Assembly: GCA_040386595.1 (NCBI GenBank)
Contig: JAZKFE010000083.1
Coordinates: 1 to 30,356, forward strand
From: JAKFVC01 sp040386595
GTDB taxonomy: Bacteria; Planctomycetota; Planctomycetia; Planctomycetales; Planctomycetaceae
DNA length: 30,356 nt
Reading direction: 5' to 3'
In this document: positions 1 to 7,275 of the stretch, in pieces
How positions within the stretch are numbered: the first letter of the stretch is position 1
Layout of the letters: each line of letters opens with the position of its first letter
The notes under the pieces: generated by a model
The model's database searches: none
What the model was told of the DNA's origin: nothing
What the model saw: only the letters and a program-made list of their open reading frames with translations
Translations under genes and position numbers: made by a program

Positions 1-406
1 AATGATCGTGATTCAGCAGCCAGATTTCTGCGGTTAAAAGCCAAATTTTCGACATTGAGTCATTGGTCATTCATTCGACATTTGGATTACGTCATTCGTC
101 ATTTCCCAGCCCCTCGGAAGCACTTCAGGCCGAGACTTTTACCGGGGGGCGGACAGGAAATTTCGGGCTTACATTCCAGTAATCTTCCCCGGGTTGAGAA
201 CTTGACTAGACGATCTGCTCTCAACATTGAGAAATCTGTGAAATAGTGACCCTGCTTTTCCCGCAAAGTGGTTCGCGGTGCATGTTTCTGATAGGTCAGT
301 CGCTTGAATCCCGCGAGCACATTTGGCATAGTTCAGCCTGCCTTCAGCCGTGAGGGGGCGTGTTCCCTGTGCGCAACGCAGGGGCCGACTAGGAAAATTG
401 AACGAC
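1..406. other. Non-coding leader region upstream of nuoH
   Basis: No convincing gene is visible here. Small open frames exist but have no recognisable protein character and overlap one another on both strands. Bases about 55-105 form a degenerate tandem of TCATT-like words (GTCATTGG, TCATTCATTCG, CGTCATTCGTCATTT), a low-complexity pattern seen in planctomycete spacers. A short hairpin-forming stretch lies at 365-383, just before the AGGA ribosome-binding sequence of nuoH. Any promoter for the nuo operon must lie in this stretch or further left, but I could not identify convincing -35/-10 boxes. The preceding gene is outside the window. Confidence 0.6.
365..383 (+). other. Possible RNA hairpin just upstream of the nuoH start
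   Basis: CCC (365-367) and TGCG (370-373) can pair with CGCA (377-380) and GGG (381-383) around a CAA loop, leaving a two-base bulge at 368-369. It ends 7 nt before the AGGA sequence (391-394), so it could affect ribosome access. It is short and could be chance. Confidence 0.3.
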
Positions 407-1684
407 ATGATGCCGTTGATCGCTGCCAATTCGCTTGGTGAGTTTGTGCTGGAATCGCTCCCTGTGAACGAGACCGTAGCCTTCACCATCGCTGCATTAA
501 TTCATGTGGTGTTGATCCTCACGTTCTTTGGTGTCGCTCCGCTGGTTTTTATCTGGCTGGAACGCAAAGTCGCGGGACGTATTCAAGACCGCTTGGGACC
601 GACACGTGTCGGTGGCCGGTTTGGCTGGCTGCAAACCCTGGCCGACGGCGTGAAGCTGATTCAAAAAGAAGATCTGTGTCCGGCTGAAGCCGACCGCATG
701 CTCTTCCGCATGTCACCGTATCTGGTGTTCGTGGCCTCGTTCGGTGCGTTTATCGTCTTGCCGTTTGGAAATGGGTTCATCGTCCAGAATCTGGAAGTGG
801 GCCTGTTCTTCATGCTGGCCTTGATGTCTCTGGAAGTTCTGGGCGTTGTCTTCGCCGGTTACTCCAGCGGTTCGAAGTGGGCTCTATTTGGCGGTATTCG
901 CGAGGCGGCCCAAGTTGTCAGCTACGAAATCCCCATGGCCATCTGTGCCTTGGTTCCGATCATCGCGACAGGGACTTTGAATCTGGTCGAAGTGGGATAT
1001 GTTCAATCGGGGGGCTTCTGGAACTGGTTGGTTTTCCAGAACCCATTTACCTTCGTTGCCTTCTTCGTCTACTTCACAGTGGCTACGGCCAGCGTGAAGC
1101 GTGCCCCGTTTGACTTGGCGGAAGCCGAAAGCGAACTGGTGGGTGGTTTCCATACTGAATACAGCGGTATCCGCTGGTCCTACTTCTTCATGGCCGAGTA
1201 CGCCAGCATGTTCGCCGTCAGCGGCATTGCGGTGTTCCTGTTCCTGGGGGGCTGGTACGACGGACTGCAGATTGTCGAGTCCATCGACAGGGCTCTGGGG
1301 CTCAGCAGCTCTGGCTGGCTGGGACAATACATTGTCAACCTGATCGGTTTAGCGATCTTCATCACCAAGGGCTGTGGCCTGGTGTTCTTCCAGATGTGGG
1401 TGCGGTGGAGCTTGCCGCGACTTCGCATCGACCAGGTGATGACGACCTGCTTGAAATACCTGTTGCCAATCAGCTGCATGCTGTTTTTGGGTGCCACAGT
1501 CTGGCCGCTTGTGATTTACTCAAGCCCCATGTCTGCCAAGCAGACAACGCTGATGGCCCCGATGGGAAATCGGGTTTACAACCCGAAACGTACCGCTGTG
1601 CAGCCGGCGGCAGACAAGAATCACTCCACTACGCAGTCGGCACCTGCTGCCGTTAACAAGGAAGGGTCCGGGGAAGAGGCATGA
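407..1684 (+). CDS. nuoH: NADH-quinone oxidoreductase subunit H (complex I, ND1)
   Basis: NuoH/ND1 sits at the junction of the membrane and peripheral arms of complex I and forms part of the quinone chamber. Recognisable family signatures are the PLVFIWLERKVAGRIQDRLG segment and the FDLAEAESELVGGFHTEYSG loop, plus about eight hydrophobic segments. I chose the ATG at 407 (second of two possibilities at 407/410 preceded by AGGA at 391-394, 12 nt away) rather than the ATG at 350, which would add 19 arginine-rich residues with no family counterpart; this gives 425 residues. The last roughly 50 residues (after WPLVIYSSP) form a polar, low-complexity tail rich in Ala, Thr, Gln and Lys, beyond the normal end of the family. 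The stop codon overlaps the nuoJ start (ATGA), indicating translational coupling. nuoI, which normally sits between H and J, is absent here. Identification is certain; the exact start is less so. Confidence 0.96.
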   Translation: MMPLIAANSLGEFVLESLPVNETVAFTIAALIHVVLILTFFGVAPLVFIWLERKVAGRIQDRLGPTRVGGRFGWLQTLADGVKLIQKEDLCPAEADRMLFRMSPYLVFVASFGAFIVLPFGNGFIVQNLEVGLFFMLALMSLEVLGVVFAGYSSGSKWALFGGIREAAQVVSYEIPMAICALVPIIATGTLNLVEVGYVQSGGFWNWLVFQNPFTFVAFFVYFTVATASVKRAPFDLAEAESELVGGFHTEYSGIRWSYFFMAEYASMFAVSGIAVFLFLGGWYDGLQIVESIDRALGLSSSGWLGQYIVNLIGLAIFITKGCGLVFFQMWVRWSLPRLRIDQVMTTCLKYLLPISCMLFLGATVWPLVIYSSPMSAKQTTLMAPMGNRVYNPKRTAVQPAADKNHSTTQSAPAAVNKEGSGEEA

Positions 1685-2301
1685 CCGGCCATCAATTGTT
1701 GTTTTGGATTTTTGCGGCGGTAACTTGTGGCGGCGCCATTGCGGTGGTGCTGACTCAGAATGTCGTGCGCATGGCCTTCTGGCTGATCGTCTCCTTGGGG
1801 GCGTCGTCCGGGCTGTTCTTCTTATTAAATGCGGACTTCGTCGGCACGGCCCAGTTGCTGGTGTACGTCGGTGGTACGCTGGTGCTGATGGTGTTCGGCG
1901 TGATGCTGACCGCCAGCGGTCCGTTCTCCAAGATGCAGACGCGTCCGGGAGAGCTGTTCCTGGCAGGGGTAGTCGCCTTCCTGCTGTTAGGTTTGCTGGG
2001 CAGCACGGTCTGTTCGGTGGATTGGGAACGCGTGGTTGCTGCGACGAACGATGGCCATCCGGTTGTTGATCGGCAGGCCTTGAATCATGGGTACAACTTG
2101 CCACAAGAAGGCAATACCGGTCATCCGCTGGGGATGGCATTCTTAGGAATTCGACCTGACCGCGACTTGGGAGTCGGTAGCAAGACTTTCAGTAACGGTT
2201 ATTTACTGCCGTTTGAAATCGTCTCGGTTCATTTGCTGGTGGTGTTGATTGCTGCGGCGTACCTGGCGCGAGCCAAACGTCGTGTGGCTTCGGACGACTA
2301 A
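1681..2301 (+). CDS. nuoJ: NADH-quinone oxidoreductase subunit J (complex I, ND6)
   Basis: A membrane subunit of complex I, 206 residues, within the usual range for NuoJ. It shows five hydrophobic segments: residues about 3-24, 28-50, 55-75, 92-112 and a C-terminal one around 175-198. The motif NADFVGTAQLLVYVGGTLVLMVFGVML is the conserved ND6 TM3 region that carries the pi-bulge in solved structures. The C-terminal YLLPFEIVSVHLLVVLIAAAYLARAK is also diagnostic. A polar loop between TM4 and TM5 (about residues 115-170) is longer than in E. coli. The ATG overlaps the nuoH stop by 4 nt (ATGA), so translation is probably coupled. The product acts together with NuoK, NuoH and NuoL-N in proton translocation. 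Confidence 0.96.
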   Translation: MTGHQLLFWIFAAVTCGGAIAVVLTQNVVRMAFWLIVSLGASSGLFFLLNADFVGTAQLLVYVGGTLVLMVFGVMLTASGPFSKMQTRPGELFLAGVVAFLLLGLLGSTVCSVDWERVVAATNDGHPVVDRQALNHGYNLPQEGNTGHPLGMAFLGIRPDRDLGVGSKTFSNGYLLPFEIVSVHLLVVLIAAAYLARAKRRVASDD

Positions 2302-2313
2302 GCGAATGGTGAC

Positions 2314-2343
2314 CTCAGACGCACGGTAACGTGTTGTGCTGAG
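2314..2343 (+). other. Intercistronic hairpin, nuoJ-nuoK gap
   Basis: CTCAG followed by CAC (with ACG bulged) can pair with GTGCTGAG across an 11-nt loop, giving an 8-bp imperfect stem. No T-tract follows, so it is not an intrinsic terminator. It lies in the 94-nt spacer between nuoJ and nuoK and could act in mRNA stability or processing. Confidence 0.35.
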
Positions 2344-2384
2344 CCAAAGAGCGTTTAACAAGTATCGTTTCGATCCTCAAAATT

Positions 2385-2388
2385 GAGG
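2385..2388 (+). promoter_or_regulatory. nuoK ribosome-binding site that fixes a GTG start
   Basis: GAGG at 2385-2388 is only 1 nt from the in-frame TTG at 2390 but 7 nt from the in-frame GTG at 2396. The GTG is therefore the better start, and it gives the canonical NuoK length of 100 residues. Confidence 0.7.
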
Positions 2389-2395
2389 CTTGTCC

Positions 2396-2698
2396 GTGGA
2401 TCTCAGTAGCTATTTATTGGTGGGCGCCGTGTTGTTTGTGGCGGGGATCGTCTGTATGGCGACCAAGCGGAACGGCATCGGCGTGCTCATGGGTGTGGAG
2501 TTGGTTCTGAACGGAGCCAATATCAACTTCGTGGCGTTTGCCAATTACACGCGACTGGGGCTCGATGGCCAGGTGATTTCGTTGTTTGTGATCGTTCTGG
2601 CAGCAGCCGAAGCGGCCGTTGCTCTGGCGATTGCTCTCAGCTACTACAACAACCATCTGACGATCGATGTCGATCAAGCCAATCAGTTGAAGGGTTAA
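2396..2698 (+). CDS. nuoK: NADH-quinone oxidoreductase subunit K (complex I, ND4L)
   Basis: A small three-helix membrane subunit of complex I. Starting at GTG 2396 (Shine-Dalgarno GAGG 7 nt upstream) gives exactly 100 residues, the typical NuoK length. Three hydrophobic helices are visible (about 5-22, 28-50 and 60-83). The membrane-embedded glutamates known to matter for proton transfer in E. coli (Glu36 and Glu72) correspond here to E35 in GVLMGVELVLNGANINFV and E72 in VIVLAAAEAAVALAI. An upstream in-frame TTG at 2390 would add two residues, but its spacing to the ribosome-binding site is too short. The gene follows nuoJ after 94 nt and precedes nuoL by 199 nt, both on the same strand. Confidence 0.96.
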   Translation: MDLSSYLLVGAVLFVAGIVCMATKRNGIGVLMGVELVLNGANINFVAFANYTRLGLDGQVISLFVIVLAAAEAAVALAIALSYYNNHLTIDVDQANQLKG

Positions 2699-2714
2699 GC
2701 TTTATCTCGACGCA

Positions 2715-2745
2715 GCCACAGCTGATGTGACTTCAGTCCTGTGGC
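2715..2745 (+). other. Intercistronic hairpin, nuoK-nuoL gap
   Basis: GCCACAG (2715-2721) then CTGA (2722-2725) pair with TCAG (2733-2736) and CTGTGGC (2739-2745). The result is an 11-bp stem interrupted by a 2-nt bulge, with a 7-nt loop. The following bases are AACGAATGAG, without a U-tract, so this is not an intrinsic terminator. It sits 16 nt after the nuoK stop and may protect or process the transcript. Confidence 0.5.
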
Positions 2746-2897
2746 AACGAATGAGATTTACGAAATATTACTCCCGCCCGTAACGGCTTCGTTGCTGGTG
2801 GCTCACTGGATAAACGGACTCAACGCGGTTTAATTTCGGGACGGCCTGAGCATTCTTCGATGCTCAACGACGTGACGGATTTGCCCGCAGGTGGAAT

Positions 2898-5432
2898 ATG
2901 GATCCTCAAACTCTACAAACTACTGGCCTGACGCTGAAGTGGCTGCTGACCATCGCCTGGTTGCTGCCGCTACTGGGCTTTGTCGTCGAGCTGATCGGCG
3001 GAGGCTGGGTCTGGGGTCGTAAGAGCAAGAATGCGGCCTACGTGTCCGTACTCTGCATCGTTACCGGCTTCATTTGCAGCTTCACCGCTCTGATGACTTG
3101 GGGCTCGGTCACCCAGTGGTCGGCACTCAAAGATCACGCTGCCGCTCATGGAGAAGCCCATCCCGACGCGGATGCTCACCACGATGATGCAGCCAAGCCT
3201 GCAGCGAAAGCCGCTCACGGCCACGATGATCACGCGAAGCCTGTCGCCGCGAAGGATGCTCACCCGGTCAATGACGACCATGCCAAGCCCGCCGCCGCAC
3301 ACGGTGCCGTGGAGCATGGGCATGATGCGGCTCATCACGCTGCTCCTAAGATTGTCTTCACGGGTATCTTCTATCGCCTCGCTCAGTTCGAGTCGTTGGA
3401 TATTTCGCTGTCGTATTACATCGATAGCTTGACGTTGGTCATGTTTACCATGGTCACGTTCATCGCGAGTTGTATTCACATCTTCGCGATCGGCTATATG
3501 AGTGACGAACTCACCGACAACTACGCGGACCATCAGGTGCATACGTCGCACGGGCATCTTCATCGCCCTGGACGCTTCCACCGGTTCTTCTCGTTCTTGT
3601 CGCTGTTTTGCTTCTCGATGCTCGGTCTGGTGCTGGCTGGAAACATTTTCCAAGTCTTCATCTTCTGGGAATTGGTCGGTGTCTGTAGCTACTTCCTGAT
3701 CGGTTTCTACACCGAACGTAAGTCGGCTTCGACGGCTGCCAACAAAGCCTTCATCATGAACCGCGTCGGTGACTTCGGGTTCCTGATCGGTTTGATGATC
3801 GTCTGGACGTGGTTTGGGAACTTCCAGTTCGGCGACTTGCCCGTCAACGGCCAAACGCAACCCGGGTTGTTCTCGATGGTGCGTGGTAATGACGGCCAGA
3901 TGAAGCTGCATGTGCCCGAATCGGGTAAGGCAGAAGTTGTCTTCAAGAATCAAGACAACCACGTTCAAACTGAAGCCAACGGCGAACAACGTTCGATCCC
4001 CTACTGGTTGCTAGTGGCAGCTGGCTTGGGTGTGTTCGGCGGGTGTATCGGCAAGAGTGCTCAGTTCCCACTGCAGACATGGTTGCCGGATGCGATGGAA
4101 GGTCCCACGCCGGTTTCGGCTCTGGTGCACTCGGCGACAATGGTCGCGGCGGGTGTGTACCTGGTGGGCCGCTTCTATCCGATGTTCACGCCGGAAGTCC
4201 TGCTGACCATCGCTTACATCGGTGCGATTACCTTGTTCATGGCTGCGACCATCGCGGTTGTCGCTACGGACATCAAGAAGGTGTTGGCATACTCCACGAT
4301 CAGTCAGTTGGGTTACATGATGCTGGCGTTGGGATTGGGCGGATGGGGCGCAGGCCTGTTCCACTTGATCACCCATGCCTTCTTCAAGTCGTTGATGTTC
4401 CTCGCGTCTGGTAGCGTGATTTACGGTTGCCATCACGTGCAAGAAATGCCCCAGATGGGTGGCCTGCGACGTAAGATGCCGATTACCGCCTACACCATGC
4501 TGGTGGGTGTGATTGCGATCGCCGGTTTGGCGATTCCTTATGTCACGCTACCCGGTGGTGAGCCTATCGCGTTCTCGGGGTATCACTCGAAGGATGCGAT
4601 CGTTGCCACGGCCCTAACTTACACCAAGTTGAACGGTCACGTTCTCCTGTTTGTCCTGCCCTTGGTTGGTGCCGGGATCACGGCGTTCTATATGTTCCGC
4701 CTGTGGTTCTACACGTTTGCTGGCCAACCTCGCGATAAGGACGTTTACGATCACGCTCACGAATCACCCTGGGTGATGACTGGGCCGCTGGTTGCTTTGT
4801 CCTTCTTCGCCGCATTCTGTGCGGTGGGTGGAGAATCAGGGACGCTGTTTAAGTTGCTGCTCGATAGTGAGCCCTCCTCGGTCGGCGGCGGATATGTTGC
4901 TCCGGCCCAGTACCTGGGGAATGGCCTGTTGAATCTGCAATTGCCGAGCCATGCTGCGATTCATGCCAACCACGCTCAGGCGGGGACACTGGCGTTGATC
5001 ATGGCGTTTGCCGGTATGATCTGTGCCTACCTGTGCTATGGTGTTCGCTGGGTCAACCCGGGGGATATCAAGCAGCAATTCAGTGGCATCCACCAGTTCC
5101 TGGTGAACAAGTGGGGCTTCGACGAATTTTACGACATGATGTTTGTCAAACCGACCCATGTGGTGGCGAGCTGGTGTTCAGCCTTCGACCGCATCGTGTT
5201 TGACGGTTTTCTGCATGCCACCGCCAAGGCGGCCGTAAAGGTCGCCAGCTGGGACCGGCAATTTGACGAGACGATTGTGGATGGTGCGGTGAATACGGTA
5301 GGCAACTGGACTTTTGCGATTGGCCGTTCGCTCAGTGTCGTACAGACCGGGCGGATGCGGAACTATGTAATGTTTATCGCGGTCGGCCTGCTGGGTATTT
5401 TCGCCCTGCTGATCATGTTCTTCCCCAACTAG
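2898..5432 (+). CDS. nuoL: NADH-quinone oxidoreductase subunit L with His-rich insertion
   Basis: The distal antiporter-like subunit of complex I (ND5), 844 residues against about 613 in E. coli. Family hallmarks are FWELVGVCSYFLIGFY with the key glutamate E258, GKSAQFPLQTWLPDAMEGPT with the key lysine K386, and FHLITHAFFKSLMFLASGS. The C-terminus (after about residue 710) carries the amphipathic lateral helix (KWGFDEFYDMMFVKPTHVVA) and a last membrane segment. Two insertions account for the extra length. Residues 79-150 form a segment with 15 His plus many Asp, Lys and Ala between TM2 and TM3; residues about 312-368 form a polar loop. By the known topology of this family the TM2-TM3 loop faces the periplasmic side, which is inference here. 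The start ATG follows AGGTGGAATA at 2889-2897. Essential catalytic positions are intact. Confidence 0.96.
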   Translation: MDPQTLQTTGLTLKWLLTIAWLLPLLGFVVELIGGGWVWGRKSKNAAYVSVLCIVTGFICSFTALMTWGSVTQWSALKDHAAAHGEAHPDADAHHDDAAKPAAKAAHGHDDHAKPVAAKDAHPVNDDHAKPAAAHGAVEHGHDAAHHAAPKIVFTGIFYRLAQFESLDISLSYYIDSLTLVMFTMVTFIASCIHIFAIGYMSDELTDNYADHQVHTSHGHLHRPGRFHRFFSFLSLFCFSMLGLVLAGNIFQVFIFWELVGVCSYFLIGFYTERKSASTAANKAFIMNRVGDFGFLIGLMIVWTWFGNFQFGDLPVNGQTQPGLFSMVRGNDGQMKLHVPESGKAEVVFKNQDNHVQTEANGEQRSIPYWLLVAAGLGVFGGCIGKSAQFPLQTWLPDAMEGPTPVSALVHSATMVAAGVYLVGRFYPMFTPEVLLTIAYIGAITLFMAATIAVVATDIKKVLAYSTISQLGYMMLALGLGGWGAGLFHLITHAFFKSLMFLASGSVIYGCHHVQEMPQMGGLRRKMPITAYTMLVGVIAIAGLAIPYVTLPGGEPIAFSGYHSKDAIVATALTYTKLNGHVLLFVLPLVGAGITAFYMFRLWFYTFAGQPRDKDVYDHAHESPWVMTGPLVALSFFAAFCAVGGESGTLFKLLLDSEPSSVGGGYVAPAQYLGNGLLNLQLPSHAAIHANHAQAGTLALIMAFAGMICAYLCYGVRWVNPGDIKQQFSGIHQFLVNKWGFDEFYDMMFVKPTHVVASWCSAFDRIVFDGFLHATAKAAVKVASWDRQFDETIVDGAVNTVGNWTFAIGRSLSVVQTGRMRNYVMFIAVGLLGIFALLIMFFPN
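3132..3347 (+). repeat. Degenerate His/Asp/Ala/Lys-rich coding repeat within nuoL
   Basis: This stretch encodes residues 79-150 of NuoL. The unit DDHAKPxAA occurs twice, with a related DDAAKPAAK, and HGHD-type clusters recur. There are 15 histidines in 72 residues, and hydrophobic residues are almost absent apart from Ala. The rest of NuoL aligns to the family around it, so this is an insertion, not a frameshift: the reading frame is continuous and both flanks are conserved. Confidence 0.85.
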
Positions 5433-5494
5433 TTGGCCCGTACCAGCCCTTTTAAAAACTGGCTCGGCTTGATCATCGAGACGTTTGACGAAAC

Positions 5495-7174
5495 ATGAAC
5501 GACACATTCTGGCTGTTGACTGCGATTATCTTCCTGCCTGCGTTAGGCGCGGTAGGTGTGGCCTTAATCAAAAAAGAGGCCGTGGAGACCATGCGAGCTT
5601 TCTCGCTGGCCATCACCTTCGTCACGTTCCTGCTGTCAATTTATTTGACCTGGGGCGTGTTCGACCCGAAGGAACCCGGCATTCAGCCGAAGGCTCCCGA
5701 ATTGGTGTCGAAGGCTGAAGGTGGCTTCAAGCCGCTGGAAATCGCCAAGCAGTACGAACAGCGCGGCGTGTCCGTCAGCTGGATCAAGGGCTGGAACATT
5801 GAGTATCGCCTGGGCTACGACGGCATCAGCGTGCCGCTGGTGTTGTTGACCGGGTTGATCAGCTTCCTGGGCATGGTCGCTTCGTGGAGCATCCAGAAAG
5901 AAGTCAAGGGTTACTTGATCCTCTATCTTCTGCTCGAAACGGGCATGATGGGGGTCTTCCTGGCACTCGACTTCTTCCTGTTCTACGTGTTCTGGGAAGT
6001 CATGTTGTTACCGATGTACTTCCTCATCGGTATCTGGGGCGGACCGCGTCGTGAATACGCTGCGATCAAGTTCTTCCTCTATACGTTGTTCGGTTCGATC
6101 CTGATGCTGATCGCCCTGTTGATGCTGTACTTCGGCAGCACCGGTGGTGGTATCGCCTTGCCGAGCTTCAACATTCTGAAACTGTCGGCGATCGGCCAAG
6201 GGCTGATTCCGAACTTGACCTACTCACCCGCCGTGCAGCTGACCGCCTTCGTGTTGCTGTTCATCGGATTTGCGATCAAGGTTCCGGTCTGGCCGTTCCA
6301 CACGTGGTTGCCTGATGCTCACGTGGAAGCCCCGACCCCGATCTCGATGATTCTGGCCGGTGTGTTGTTGAAGATGGGTGGCTATGGCATCCTGCGAATT
6401 GCTTTCCCGATCTGTCCGGCCGGAGCCCAGGCGGCTTGTGTTGTGCTGGTGGCGTTAGGTGTGATCAGCATCATCTATGGTGCGTTCGCCGCGTTAGCTC
6501 AGACTGACTTCAAGCGAATGGTCGCTTATAGCTCGGTCAGCCATATGGGTTACGTCCTGTTGGGTATTGCGGTCTGGAAACTGACCGATACGGGTGCGGT
6601 TGATGGCTCACGATTCTGGTTACAAGGCATCAACGGAGCCATGTTCCAGATGATTGGTCACGGAATTTCGTCGGCCGGTATGTTCTTTATGGTCGGTGTG
6701 ATTTACGACCGCGTGCATCACCGCGATTTGAACAAGTTCGGTGGACTGATCGGCTTGATGCCGCTCTATGGTGGATTGGCCGTGGGCTTGTTCTTCGCTG
6801 GTCTGGGACTGCCCGGCCTGTGTGGATTCATCGGTGAAGTGTTCGTCGTGCTGAGTACCTGGAACTACAGCCCGGTCTTGGCGATTGTCGCCGCGGCGGG
6901 TGTGATCCTGACAGCTGGCTACATCCTGTGGGCCGTGCAGCGGGTGTACCTCGGTGCCGAGTATCGTGGGCCGCACCCGGAAGCGATCACTCCGCTGACC
7001 GAGCGTGAAGCATTTGTGGGGCTGGTGTTGCTGGTCCTCGCCATCGTTTTGGGGGTCTACCCCGATTTGATGTTCAGCTTGATGCACGACACGACAAAGC
7101 AGTTCGTGGCAACGATGGACGCCGGCTATCAAGCGTCATTGAAGGTGATTACGGCGACTGCGGCCATTAAGTAA
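5495..7174 (+). CDS. nuoM: NADH-quinone oxidoreductase subunit M (complex I, ND4)
   Basis: The second antiporter-like subunit of the membrane arm, 559 residues (E. coli about 509). The conserved FYVFWEVMLLPMYFLIG contains the TM5 glutamate E168. FAIKVPVWPFHTWLPDAHVEAPTP contains the TM7 lysine K262, followed by the family motif ISMILAGVLLKMGGYG. About 14 hydrophobic segments are visible. An extra polar stretch after TM2 (about residues 55-105, including KEPGIQPKAPELVSKAEGG) accounts for the added length. The ATG at 5495 lies 62 nt after nuoL; no strong Shine-Dalgarno is seen (GACGAAAC precedes). The N-terminus MNDTFWLLTAIIFLPALGA matches the expected first helix. Confidence 0.96.
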   Translation: MNDTFWLLTAIIFLPALGAVGVALIKKEAVETMRAFSLAITFVTFLLSIYLTWGVFDPKEPGIQPKAPELVSKAEGGFKPLEIAKQYEQRGVSVSWIKGWNIEYRLGYDGISVPLVLLTGLISFLGMVASWSIQKEVKGYLILYLLLETGMMGVFLALDFFLFYVFWEVMLLPMYFLIGIWGGPRREYAAIKFFLYTLFGSILMLIALLMLYFGSTGGGIALPSFNILKLSAIGQGLIPNLTYSPAVQLTAFVLLFIGFAIKVPVWPFHTWLPDAHVEAPTPISMILAGVLLKMGGYGILRIAFPICPAGAQAACVVLVALGVISIIYGAFAALAQTDFKRMVAYSSVSHMGYVLLGIAVWKLTDTGAVDGSRFWLQGINGAMFQMIGHGISSAGMFFMVGVIYDRVHHRDLNKFGGLIGLMPLYGGLAVGLFFAGLGLPGLCGFIGEVFVVLSTWNYSPVLAIVAAAGVILTAGYILWAVQRVYLGAEYRGPHPEAITPLTEREAFVGLVLLVLAIVLGVYPDLMFSLMHDTTKQFVATMDAGYQASLKVITATAAIK

Positions 7175-7176
7175 TT

Positions 7177-7216
7177 GATTCGGCAACGTGCCGTGAGTTT
7201 TTCACGGCACGGAATC
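7177..7216 (+). other. Strong intercistronic hairpin, nuoM-nuoN gap
   Basis: CGTGCCGTGA (7187-7196) pairs perfectly with TCACGGCACG (7202-7211) around a GTTTT loop. The stem is extended by GATTC (7177-7181) pairing with GAATC (7212-7216) across a 5-nt bulge. The downstream bases are GATCTGCAGC with no U-tract, so it is not a standard terminator. It begins 2 nt after the nuoM stop and is well placed to block 3' exonucleases or tune expression of nuoN. Confidence 0.65.
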
Positions 7217-7275
7217 GATCTGCAGCGACTTCCAGTCATACGGTTAAAGTCATTAGGGGATGCAACTAGCTCCCC

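Noticed and set aside
55..246. 63-codon + strand frame upstream of nuoH
   Set aside because: It begins in the TCATT low-complexity run, has no ribosome-binding site and no recognisable domain.
5425..5436. 12-bp palindrome CCAACTAGTTGG spanning the nuoL stop codon
   Set aside because: It is loop-less and short, a poor RNA hairpin, and is largely explained by coding sequence plus the stop codon.
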